From positions 1,450,001 to 1,514,000 of the forward strand of contig NC_134680.1 of the NCBI RefSeq assembly GCF_024713945.1: a DNA stretch of 64,000 nucleotides, given 5' to 3'. The DNA comes from Dermatophagoides farinae. Lineage: Eukaryota > Arthropoda > Arachnida > Sarcoptiformes > Pyroglyphidae. The notes below the pieces were generated by a model. That model ran no database searches. It saw only the letters and a program-made list of their open reading frames with translations, and was not told the DNA's origin. The position numbers and the translations under genes are program-made. Of this stretch, positions 25,910-37,200 are shown piece by piece. Numbering within the stretch: position 1 is the first letter of the stretch; each line of letters begins with the position of its first letter.

Positions 25910-26670
25910 GATTACAATACTTGTAATTGAATAGATTTGAAAGAAAATTTTTTTTTTATTTTTCATTTTTTTCCACTGATTACCAATAATAATGATAATA
26001 ATAAAATTTAAATTGAATAAAATCAATCTGAGTTTGAGTTTCGTGTAAATTGGGTTAATGAACTGTCATCTGATGATGATGATGATGAGGAATTCAACCG
26101 TGAAATTACCATTGCCGTCAACGACGGATATTCGTCCGTCGTAACCATCCATGGTTATTGTATAAATAAACTACAAAAAATAATGAGGCCGAACAAAAAG
26201 GAAAAAAAACGTCTCAACATCTCAAAATTAGAGAGATTCTATTTTTACAACTATGTCACACGGTATTTATCATATACTGATTTATCGATATAGCAAATCA
26301 ATCTGTCACTTTTAACAGAACAAACGAAAGCCAAAAGAAATTGAACAAAGACAAATAAATCGAATGTTTACCCATAACTAAATTAGAAACAACAAAAAAA
26401 ATCATATCCCATGTACATACATGGTGTTAATTGGTCACGATGATGATTTAAATATTCGGATCATACAACTGGCAAAACGAAAGTTTTTGTCAAGAGAAAA
26501 TAACGATATTCTCTCAATTGTTTTCATCATCGTTGGTTGGTTGAACTTTCGGATTTCAAAGGATGTTATGTGTTTAGATCGCTTTCAATCGATCTATCGA
26601 TAGTAAGACGTTTGAATTGAAGATTTGTGACTTTTTTTCTGTTTGATTGAACATTTTCTTAATTAGAAAA
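25910..26670. other. Spacer with a coding-like minus-strand island
   Basis: It starts with the Grx3 3' end (AATAAA-like signals near 25,998). Around 26,023-26,260 on the minus strand are two short frames discussed in the findings. The rest is AT-rich without features. Confidence 0.5.
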
Positions 26671-27729
26671 ATGATTATTCAAGAATCAATTAATCAAACA
26701 ATACGATCGTTTCATTCGAAATTATTCGAAACATCAACAATAATGCCACAAACATTATTATTTCCATCAACATCACAACAATCTACAATTTCACCAATTT
26801 CATCATCGACAATTACCACTACTGACCTACATTATCATCATCAAAATGGCCATAATCAAAATCATTTAATTCTGAATCTTAGCTCCGAAACCACTGGTCT
26901 AGTTTATGGTCTTTCGGAATGGATGAATGTATTGACATTGGGCTGTCTAATTTTTTTATTTTGTTTATTAGTGTTTGTATTCTCTCTTTTATTTTTGCTG
27001 TCCTTTCGTCGTACTGAAACCGTCGTCGAATCAAAAGATACGAAAACAACAACAGAAAATGGAAACTCAAAGAATACAACGATTGGTATGGGAAATTCGA
27101 GAAAATGTCAACCAACATTTATCACAATCTCCGATGACAATGATGACAACAACGATGGATTTAGGACAAAATTAAACACCATCAATAGATTTATTGGAAC
27201 CGAAAACATCATCACCACAACACCTTGTGCTATAACATCATTGGAAGATGATCGTCGACAAGCGGATGAAGTGGAAAAAGAACGTGAAATAAGCCTTTTT
27301 ATAACGACATCTAGATATAACGATCATTCAGAACATCATAATCGATATTTTCGGTCGGCAAAAGATTCATCAATATGTGACAAAAATATGGATTCGATTT
27401 CAACGGTCGGTCCAGAATCTAGATTCATAACACGTGGATCACAACTTTTATTGCCGACATCTCAACAAAAACGTTATCGAACATTTAATGGTCGTGAAAA
27501 TTTTCGATCATTGGACCATCCAATCACTAATCAAACATCATTGAAAAGACCATCAAAAGAGCAGCAATTATTGAATGGGCTAAGAAAACATCAGGCAATG
27601 AATTCAATCTATAATATCGATTTGAATCAATCCAAATCAATCGATAATCATGAAAAATATCACAATTCCTATTCTGAAGTGATTGAAGAGCTAAAAAATC
27701 GTTTCGAAATATTATCAACAGCTGTATAA
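26671..27729 (+). CDS. Single-pass membrane protein, unknown function
   Basis: An open frame of 352 residues without introns. The N-terminal 85 residues are Ser/Thr/His/Asn rich; one strong membrane helix spans about residues 88-112 (Cys-Leu-Ile-Phe-Leu-Phe core), followed by Arg-Arg and about 240 polar, presumably cytoplasmic residues. There is no cleavable signal peptide, so it would be a signal-anchor protein. The codon pattern resembles the neighbouring genes rather than the microsatellite frames. A splice-acceptor-like TTAG lies 5 bases before the ATG, so a 5' exon is possible. I recognise no domain. Confidence 0.6.
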   Translation: MIIQESINQTIRSFHSKLFETSTIMPQTLLFPSTSQQSTISPISSSTITTTDLHYHHQNGHNQNHLILNLSSETTGLVYGLSEWMNVLTLGCLIFLFCLLVFVFSLLFLLSFRRTETVVESKDTKTTTENGNSKNTTIGMGNSRKCQPTFITISDDNDDNNDGFRTKLNTINRFIGTENIITTTPCAITSLEDDRRQADEVEKEREISLFITTSRYNDHSEHHNRYFRSAKDSSICDKNMDSISTVGPESRFITRGSQLLLPTSQQKRYRTFNGRENFRSLDHPITNQTSLKRPSKEQQLLNGLRKHQAMNSIYNIDLNQSKSIDNHEKYHNSYSEVIEELKNRFEILSTAV

Positions 27730-28391
27730 ATTCTTCATCAAAATCACCCTTTTTATGCATAAAAACATCCACATTTAATGAATGTAACCATTATATGAGT
27801 CATTAGTCTTGTGTTTCAGTCTATTTTATTTTCTTTGTAAATAATAACATTTCTAAATATTATTTGTTGCTTAATTCAAACGTTGGTGATAATAATTAAC
27901 AATTATTTCCGCCGATATTTTTACCTCTAATTTTGTTTGATTATTGCGTGTAAAACGTGTAAAATATTTATCACCATAATTGATCACTTTGTTGATCAAT
28001 TAGATACAATTGGGCAATTTGATTTTATACTGCCTAGCGATTCATAGATGCTTGGATACGACATGTTTGTTTTAATCAAACATCGACAACGACGACGCCC
28101 GCCAAATATCAATTACTATATTTATCTCATACACGTTACCAATGACAATATTATTATCATCATCATAATTATTCGGAAGATTTTGTGTGTGTGTGTGTGT
28201 GTGTGTTTTGGTTTTTATAATAATTGTTAATTTAATTTTGGCTTCAATACTGATTCAATTTTATTTTCATATATTTATTGATCTACGAATTGTTTGGTTC
28301 CAAAAAAAAAATCATTTGTCTTTTGTCTATTTGTGTGTGTGTATGTTTGTTGTGCTCAAACCATATTGATTTGATAAATTGATTGATTGGA
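27730..28391. other. AT-rich spacer
   Basis: Spacer between two plus-strand genes, with a GT run at about 28,183-28,206 and short CAT-type repeats. I see no gene in it. Confidence 0.65.
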
Positions 28392-29060
28392 ATGTCATTG
28401 GAATTTTGTTATTCACCAATAATAATGATGATCATTATAATTCAAATAATAATGATAATGCTTACCATAACTATACCATCATCGTCAGCTAATTTAAATA
28501 GTCGTCGTACAAATGGACAGTTAGGCGGTCGATGTACCATTCAAGAACGTGAAGAATTCGATCGCTGTCAACCGGATGCCCGTTATGATTGGGATATACA
28601 GGAAACAGATTATGTGAGTAAACGCATTATTATGTTCCATTAAAGTTGTATATTCAGATTAATCGATAACATATATTTCTCTTAAATTTAATAGTTTACC
28701 GATACAAGAAAATTCTGCTGTTTTGTATGGGATACATTAAATTGTGAAGTGGACATTGCCGAACGTTGTGATTCAAATTATGCTGCGCAATTATCATATG
28801 AAACCGAACAGGTATATTTAATTTAGTAAATTTATTTATTTTTTTTAATTTTTTATGCTGCATATGAAACTGAACAGGCATATGGTGCAATGTGTGAATA
28901 TTATTATCGTCATTCACCGCTATGTTTTTTCCGTTGGTGGTCAGCATTACTGGTAGTGGTCGCATTGATTTCCATTATAGTATTAATTGTATTCATCATA
29001 TATCGAAAAAAACAATCGAAATTTTCTCGTGAATATACTACCGAAAGAAATTATTATTAG
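28392..29060 (+). CDS. Small 8-cysteine membrane protein (family A)
   Basis: Three exons (28392-28613, 28695-28811, 28878-29060) encode 173 residues. A Met/Ile-rich signal peptide (about residues 1-36, from ATG/ATC repeats) is followed by an ectodomain with cysteines spaced C-x10-C-x22-CC-x7-C-x7-C-x19-C-x9-C, the motif RKFCCFVWDTLNCE, a membrane helix at about 134-155 and a short basic tail. The cysteine spacing, the FCCFxWxxLxCExxIAxxCD core and one intron match the gene at 56,083-56,812 (family B), so the two are paralogues. I do not recognise the family. The end of exon 2 is partly duplicated in the intron that follows. Confidence 0.75.
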
Positions 29061-29201
29061 AAAACCGAACAAACATTATATAATCATTTATTGGATTGTA
29101 TTTGAAATCAATTTTAGTAACAAAACAAAAACGAATTACATTGTAAATAAAAATTTCTGAATTTTTTTTCCACATTATTATTAAAAATCATCAACTAAAA
29201 T

Positions 29202-31132
29202 CTATGCTGTTTGTTGTTGTAAATGATTCATTATCCATTGTCGATAATGTGATACGGCTGTATAGATACCGGGAAAATCGGGCTGTGCACACCGATAACC
29301 AAATGATACAATACCAACCTGATAATTAATACCGGCTATTTCTAATGTTAATGGACCTCCTGAATCACCTTGACATGCATCCTTTACGCCTTGTTCATAA
29401 CCGGCACAGATTAATGTACGTCCAATACCATAACGGAATTTTTTATCCGCTTGTGCCAAACGACGATAATGTTTATCACAGAATTGATTCTCTATCACTT
29501 TGATATCGACAGCCTGAAGAAAATCGGATTGTTTTCCTTCAAAGTCAGAATCACCATAACCAGATACGGTCGCTTTCATACCGACCATATTGTGAGCATA
29601 CATTCGAGACGTAGCCAAACATATCGGCTGAACATAACGGCTAAATTGAATTGGATGTGTCAATTCAAGCAAAGCAATATCATGATAAATAATCGGTGGT
29701 TTATAGCCCGGATGTAGAATGACACGTTTGACCGGAACAGCCGGTCCTTCATGTACAACGTTACTACCGTATCGAATATAGAACCAATCGGATAACCTGG
29801 AAAAAAATTCAAATTAAAAAAATTGATCTTGAAATCCAAGTGAAAACAATCAACAAACTTTGCATTGGTGAAACAATGTGCAGCGGTCAACACGAAACGA
29901 TCGGAAATCAATGATCCACCACATGTGAACGTATCACGTAGATAAATTGAAACAATCCATGGTATCTCACCGTTTGCAACCGATACACCGGATACTATTC
30001 GCGGTGAATGTGTTCGGTGAGTCCTAATTTTTGATGTTTGATTCAAGAACAAATAAAATTGGTCATCTGATTCTAGGTCCACCGTACGCCGATCAGGTAT
30101 TTCATAAATATAACGCATGAATTTCTCTCGTCGATGATTTCGATGAAACATTGTTTGTCCACATTTACGTTGCATTGAATGTTGCTGTGGAAGAAACTGT
30201 TGTTGAAAATGATGGTGAGCGATTAGGGAATTTTGTATGAGCGTCATTGGATGTGGAGCCAGGTTCCAAAATAGACCCATCGATGATTGTTCATTATTGC
30301 CGAAACCAAGTTCAAGTTGTTTTTGCCATTGTTTTTCAACATCAGCTTCGTTTGTAAGATCTTTAGTCGTGGATGATTGCCGTTTTTCACAACAAAGTTT
30401 AACCGGTAATCGTGCACCAGTCAATGGATGATGTGACCATGAACATAGGCTGAATGCACTTCGTTTTGGTTCACGTTTCATGCAAACAGGAGGGGCACGA
30501 CATTCACCCATTGTACCGTTGATTGTTTCACATTCGCCCATATTAGTCACGTGTCCATTATCGGTTTTGTTGTCAGAATGTTCATCTGAATTATTCTCAT
30601 TATTGGATAGATTGTATTCGAAAAATTTCCGATCCTCTTCATCATAATCACTAATTATGTCCACATCGGTTGTTGTTGATATGGTAGAAAATTTAATCGA
30701 ATCCGAATCAATTTCTGTATGTGGCTTCTGTGGTTGGATGATATTATTACTACCAGGTTCTAGTTTTTGTAGAAGTGGATCCAAATGATTGGTTGTTTTC
30801 TTATCGAAAGATTGTAATATTGATTCAAATAATGAGATCAATGATGATGTCCAAAAGGATTTCGATTCTTGTTCAGGCTTTGTTGTTGATATAGATGATA
30901 TGAATATTGATGACGTTGTATAATCACTAGTTGATTCATCATCGAACGATTCACTGTTGAAATATTCATTGATGATTGATGGATCATCATTATTATCATA
31001 GCAATTACAAATGGATGCTATTGTCGAGAATGAGTAAAAAATGATTATCAGAATTAATTTTCAATAAACAAAAATTCTAATTTACATACCGAAAACGGCT
31101 AATATGTTGATGAATATAATCAAAATATCCAT
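29202..31132 (-). CDS. CLIP-domain trypsin-like serine protease
   Basis: Three exons (31090-31132, 29859-31017, 29202-29796) encode about 598 residues. The first exon carries a short hydrophobic signal peptide. An acidic Ser/Asn-rich stretch of about 160 residues leads to a six-cysteine CLIP-like module (about 175-225: MGECETINGTMGECR, PPVC, LCSW, KLCC). After a linker with a lone cysteine comes an activation site, SPR|IVSG (about 355), and an S1 domain: His in LTAAHC, Asp in HDIALLEL, Ser in GDSGGP. Asp six residues before the Ser (DACQGDSGG) predicts cleavage after Arg/Lys. Such zymogens act in clotting, melanisation or Toll cascades. The minus-strand start is the only ATG with a signal peptide. 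Confidence 0.87.
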
Positions 31133-31426
31133 AACAATCAAATGATTCAAATTGTGATCACTTTGATTTTCTGGGATTGATTGATGATAGTCACACCGAT
31201 TTGAGATTTAGTCAATAGATCAAATCAATCTAAACATTTCGATCATTATAATCGAAAAACATTTCGTTTATGAACGTTTCGATATGGCAATCATAATCCA
31301 TGTTTTGACATGTTTGATTTATTTATTTTTTTTTTTTTTTTAGTTTTGAATCGAATCAAAAAATATAAGCAACAAAGTGAATTTGATAAAAACACAAACA
31401 TATTGATGATGGAATTTCTTTAAAAT

Positions 31427-32881
31427 TTATAAAAATATCGATGGCTTCTGATGTTGGTAACTTCGTTTGATTGGAAAAAGTTTTGGTTGCATTACATCTA
31501 CTGTTGATTTTGAATTGAAATCTATTGGTCGTACATGACCAATTTGATTCAATGCTGATGTTGTTGATGATGATCGAATCGATTCAGATGAACGTTCCAT
31601 TTCAACCGATAATGTTACATAACCAACTTGTTGACCATCCTGATCCGATACGGTAACAGCTGCTTTATGATGTCCTAATTTATTTTCCGAATTATTGCCA
31701 ATATGAATACAATTGGAAGATTGTTGATGATGATGGTGATCATATTTGTTTTTATCAACATATTCTCTATTTGTACCAACCAAATCAGATTGTTGTTTTT
31801 TATTACAATTACGATGTCCGTTTGGTGTAAATATTTTGACACGCGGTAATTCACTTTGAATTTCAAGTCCTTGACGTTGTAAACATATCATTTGATAATT
31901 GGAAATCTCTAATGATCGAAATAATGACATAAAAAACAACATCATACGAAACACTAATACAATTATCAATCGAACATTAACGATGGACAGAAATAATAGA
32001 AATACAATTTGAATGGCTACAATGGTCAGGTGTAATGTAAGCCATGAATGATGTAACCATATGTAGGCGAAAAAACCATTCACTTGTGATGCATAGATTA
32101 TAATATACATTGCCAAGTTGACACCATATTGATATGAATAAATTCTATTATCACTATCTTCAACAAAACTAATCGAATCAAATCCTTTATTTTTGTTTGC
32201 ATTATTTCTACTATTATCACCACTTCCGGTTGGTGTAGTAATTGATCGACGATTACGTATCGATGTAGAATTCGATTCTATTTTCACATCATCATTATTA
32301 TTATTATTGATCGATGGCGGTGGTTGTTCATTATTATTATTATTATTATTATCATGATGATTATGGTGATGTTCGTGCCAAACATACATTGTATCCATAT
32401 TTTGTACACCAAAATCAACATCGACCATAATGTAAACATAATCATAATATAACATCAATGTATTGAATATGAAATCAATGATAAGTAATAATATAAACAC
32501 TGTTACTGGTTGCCGTATGGCCAATCGAATGATATCGATTCCTATGGATAAATGAATACGACAACCATCACGTACGGCATTAAAATGATGGCATAATTTT
32601 TCAAGTAAATTTAGCTTCTTCTTTCCATTATCATCATTATTATTAACATCATCATTTGACAATGATGCATGACGAATGATTTGATTCTGTTGATAGACAT
32701 CCAGATCTGAATCATCATCAAAATTCGAATGATTTGATTTGTTTGCTGCTGATGTTGTCGATGTAGGTGTTGTTTTTGTTGTTGTTTGACATCGATCATT
32801 TCCATGGGATTTATATCGTGGTGGTTGTTGTTGTTGTTGTAGTCGTCGATCATCAATGTGATCTCGATGATGAAGGTACAT
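31427..32881 (-). CDS. Four-pass membrane protein with poly-Asn/His loop
   Basis: An unspliced frame of 484 residues. Hydrophobic helices lie at about 126-147, 254-278, 281-302 and 303-322. Between the first and second is a loop of about 100 residues with His/Asn runs, prolines and glycosylation-type NST; the N-terminal 90 residues are Gln/Thr/Asn rich, and the last 150 residues are polar. The 1+3 helix layout with a long first loop recalls small tetraspan junction proteins, but I see no family signature. Low-complexity runs match the trinucleotide repeats common in this genome. I do not recognise it. Confidence 0.6.
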   Translation of the reverse strand: MYLHHRDHIDDRRLQQQQQPPRYKSHGNDRCQTTTKTTPTSTTSAANKSNHSNFDDDSDLDVYQQNQIIRHASLSNDDVNNNDDNGKKKLNLLEKLCHHFNAVRDGCRIHLSIGIDIIRLAIRQPVTVFILLLIIDFIFNTLMLYYDYVYIMVDVDFGVQNMDTMYVWHEHHHNHHDNNNNNNNEQPPPSINNNNNDDVKIESNSTSIRNRRSITTPTGSGDNSRNNANKNKGFDSISFVEDSDNRIYSYQYGVNLAMYIIIYASQVNGFFAYIWLHHSWLTLHLTIVAIQIVFLLFLSIVNVRLIIVLVFRMMLFFMSLFRSLEISNYQMICLQRQGLEIQSELPRVKIFTPNGHRNCNKKQQSDLVGTNREYVDKNKYDHHHHQQSSNCIHIGNNSENKLGHHKAAVTVSDQDGQQVGYVTLSVEMERSSESIRSSSTTSALNQIGHVRPIDFNSKSTVDVMQPKLFPIKRSYQHQKPSIFL

Positions 32882-32898
32882 TTTTTCATTTTTCTGTA

Positions 32899-33219
32899 TT
32901 ATGTCAATGAAGGCTGTGTTTGAATATTTTCACATGGAATTACATTGAATTCACAATTTTGAATGTCATCAAAACAATAATAATGAGATTCACAATGCTG
33001 TTCATAAGAATAAAGAATTATGAATATAGAACAATTGCGTGATTCGAGCGTATATACAAAAAAAATGACTTTATCTCCATGGTGTCCACTATTTCTATAA
33101 ACACGCCCCACGAACAAAAAATTAATATTTTGACCATTGATTTTGATTGATTGGTCGATCGATAATTTAATAAATAATTTGGCATTATAATAGTTCTCTA
33201 TGAATAAAAGTACATACAT
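32899..33219 (-). CDS. Possible 106-residue frame or upstream ORF (weak)
   Basis: An ATG frame that stops 18 bases before the start codon of the four-pass membrane protein. Its C-terminal half has five cysteines within about 45 residues (NCS, HCES, YYCFDD, NCEF, PCEN) and little repeat content, unlike most chance frames here. There is no signal peptide. It may be an upstream ORF in the 5' leader of the downstream gene, an exon of another gene, or chance. Confidence 0.2.
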   Translation of the reverse strand: MYVLLFIENYYNAKLFIKLSIDQSIKINGQNINFLFVGRVYRNSGHHGDKVIFFVYTLESRNCSIFIILYSYEQHCESHYYCFDDIQNCEFNVIPCENIQTQPSLT

Positions 33220-34269
33220 TCATAATAGGTCATTTTTATTTTTGGATAACTATCTGATCACAATTTCAATGAATTTGCATTTGAAAACAAATTCTGTACT
33301 CACACACACACACACACACACACACCTGGTTCGAATATCGAACAAGGTAATGTGGTTACATTTGATTGATATTTTTTCGATGATGACCTTCACCACATTT
33401 TTTACATTGAATGATGAATTATTTTTTTTGTTCGTAAAATGAAAATTGTAGTAATAAAATAAAAAAAAGCGATCCAAAAAAACGAAATAAAATAAATATA
33501 TATGAAGTGATTTTCTTTTGTCTTTTATCTTATCGTGGATTCCAATCGTTTGTATGTGTGTGTGTGTGTGGGTAGTTGGGTGCTTTCGACAAAAAATATC
33601 ATTTCATTAACAAACAACAACAATTCCATCACATAAATAAAATGAATATTTACAATAAAAATAAAGTCAATGAATCGGTGCAAAAAATGGGATGGAAAAA
33701 AAATTCTCAAAGTTTTTTTTCATTGTTGACAGTAAATTAACCATTCAGAACAAAACAATAATAATAATAACAACAACAACAACATTCTCAATAAACATTT
33801 GGTAAATTTGCATCACATTTTATATTAAAACAAAATATTGACTTCTCATTGTCATATAATAATAATATATGAATCCATAGAATATTGAACATAAAACGAT
33901 GGGTGTAGACTAGAAATTTTTTAATATCAAAATGATGGATCGATATGAGAATTTTCTTCTTCTTCTTTTTCTTTTTCAAAATAACCGATACTCACAGATG
34001 ATAACAAGTTTTGAACAATAGATGAGAATTTAAATGTCACTTGGGTGGATTAAAAGCTTTTTTTTCATTTTTTTTGGTTAGAGATTCACACACAAAATTT
34101 TGTGCGATCAATGATTGACGATCAATGAAACAACTAAAATGGATAGATAAAAACATGACGAATCGATTGGTGTTAGTGATGGAAAGAAAAAAAAAATTTG
34201 AAATGAAAAACAAAAAGTCGAAATTATACAAATATGAATAATGAATACTATTGATTAATTGATGATTAA
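33220..34269. other. Microsatellite-rich spacer
   Basis: It holds CA/GT runs (about 33,300-33,326 and 33,554-33,570), AAT/CAA units near 33,760 and poly-A/T runs. The open frames translate these repeats only. It separates two minus-strand genes. Confidence 0.65.
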
Positions 34270-37200
34270 TCAGCTCATTAATTTATAATAAATCAATGCA
34301 ATCCAATAGCCAATGGCAAACAATACAAATGAAAATGGAAATAGATAACGGCTACAATAATCCACTTCACTTAGTTTTGATCGTTGCGTATCAAAACCAC
34401 CCATACGATTACGATGAGCCCAACCACCGACACCACTGACCGCTTTAAGATTACGGCTAGACATTTGTCGCCGTAATGATTGGCGAAATTTCGATAATCG
34501 ATGCGATTTATTTGTCGTACCGGTTCGACATGATGTTGATGATGTTCGTGGCCTGGATGGCTGCTGTCGGACACTACCATCACCACCACTACTATAAGTC
34601 ATCACCATTGGCCTTCGTTGATGTAAAAATTTGGAATTTTCATTTTCATTGATTGACTGTTTGCCAGGAAATTGTTGTTGTTGTTGTTGTTGTTGGATCA
34701 TTGATAATGTTTGCTGTAAACGTTGTGCATCCCACATAGAACGCTGGGCTGATTGAACCATACCGAGTGTTTCGGCAAATTTTTCACACAATAATTGTTC
34801 TAATTCTTTCGATGCATTTTGTATCTGTTGTTGAGCTTGTACAATACGATCACTAGTAGCTGCTGATTGTGGTGGTCTATTCTCATCATTCGTTTTTGTA
34901 TTATTATCTTTCAATGATTCTAATTAATTGATGGTAAATCAATATTTTTTTATTATCAAATTGAAATAGGAAATAATAGATCAAAACTTACCGTTCAGTA
35001 AAAGATCAGCGGGAAGACTAGAAGTTTTCATTGGTGAAACCTGGTTATTATTATTATGGGAAATTGCTGTTTGAAATAATGACTGATGTACAGGATTTGG
35101 TGTTGTAGTAGTGAGACAATTTCCAGTCATAGCAGACGTTGAATTATTGATCATTTTAAGTTTATCAATCATCATTTCATCAATATCCGTATTGGCCATT
35201 AATGATGATTCTTGTTGTTGTTGGCCAACATTATCAAAACCAAATTTATTATTATTATTATTATTATCATTATTATTGTGGTCAACACCAGCATCACCAT
35301 TATTATCATCATCATCATCATCGAAATTATCATAATAATGTGATATGGTATAAGCTAACGCATATTCCATCAATGCTAAGAATACCATTATTAAACAAAC
35401 GAATAGCCATATATCGACAGCCGTAACATGATTACCAGCTTTTTCATAATTAGTTAAGATTTGTGTCATTATTGTTAATGTGGACATTATACCCAATGAC
35501 ATACGACCGGGTACAGCTTCAACATCGAACCAAAATTGTAACCATGATAACGTTACAATCAATGATGATGGTATATACACTGTCAACAATGAATGTATGA
35601 TTCGTCGTTCAAAAATGAATTCAACGGCCAATACTGAATAATGATCATTGAGCCACTTTATTGTTGAATAACCAGCAGGCCGTTGTACTCGGATATCAAA
35701 TAATGATGGTGCAAATTCAGATGAATAAATCACTTCATTTTGATTCACATCCAATAGATCTGGTTTTGGGCTGCCAGAATTTGATAGCCATTTTAATGAC
35801 ACTTTTCGAATTGGATCAGTAACTATAAATGAATGATATCAATTAATAATTATTTCAGGATATTAGAATATATTATAAGAATTTGAAACTGAATATCCAT
35901 TATTATTATTATTGGAAGGACTTACAAGTACGAATCTTGAAATGACAAGAATGTTTATCCATTGGATAGATCTGTAGATTCATATGACAACGGACTTTTA
36001 ATGAATATCTAATGTCATCATCATCATCATCAGCATCATCGGGTGTTTGGATGTTTGAAAAAGAAAATTAAACACAAGATCATTATTTGTTAGGAAAATG
36101 TTTTAGGCTGTAAGAAAATTTTCCTGGTTTTTTTTTGCTATCCGATTACATTGTTTGAGAAAATACAATCGAATGATTAGATTTCAATCAATTATCAATG
36201 AAATGAGAAAAACATACAATCATTAACAAGTCAGATTGCATTTGAAAAAATTCAATGAATAAATCAATGACAAAACCATGAGAGTTTGAGATTTTGTGAT
36301 GATAATTGAATGATTTCTCTCAAACTTGATGAATGGATTGGATGGCTTACCTTGATTTTCGTAATAGAACCAATGATCGATTAAATTCTGGATGTGCAAG
36401 TAAAATATTTGTTGGTGGTAATAGATGCTCTTTTTCGGTAGAATCTTCAAATATTAATGATGGTGTCCACAGGCAATCGGCCATATTCGCTTCCAACACT
36501 GGTATTGGTTCAGATTTTCGTGACCAATAACGTAATGCTGTTGTATTAAGGCGTGGTTCTTCCCACATTTCGAACAGATATAATTGTAGTGAAAAATACT
36601 GTTTGAAAAAAAAATAAAATTTGAAATAGAATTTAATAATATCCAGACAAACGGTTTTCCGGTGTTTCTTTACACTTACATTTTCAGCATCATTTATATG
36701 ATCAATGTCGATAATTTCAAGGCCTATGTATATGGGATGTGCTGTTTTGCGTTAAATTTATCCCAACAAGAAAAAAAAGGGTAGCAATTCAAGTTTTGAT
36801 TAAAGGTTTAAATTTGAAATTCTGAAAAATTATTTACATACAATTCGATGGTGGTGAATATGAATAATGATAGGGATTCCTTTGATAAGCAATATTGTTG
36901 AATTTTCTTTTCCGCTTTTTCTGTCGTCGTTGCCTATTGATAGATGGATTCATGGAATCCGCATTATTATTGAATTCTGGTTGATCAGCCAACAACACAG
37001 TCTGTTCGTTGTCTGTTGTTGTTGTTGATTGATCAACCGGTTGTTCTTGATCATATTGTTCAACCGGTAAACTATGAACAATTACGGTTGAATTTTCAAC
37101 TGAACCAATATCCTGCCGACGTATTCGTATCGATGATGATGATGATGATGATGATTCTTTGGTATTGCTTAGATCAGAATTCATTGTCAAAGGCAATGTT

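Noticed and set aside
26879-27118. Minus-strand frame of 79 codons
   Set aside because: Shadow of the plus-strand membrane protein at 26,671-27,729.
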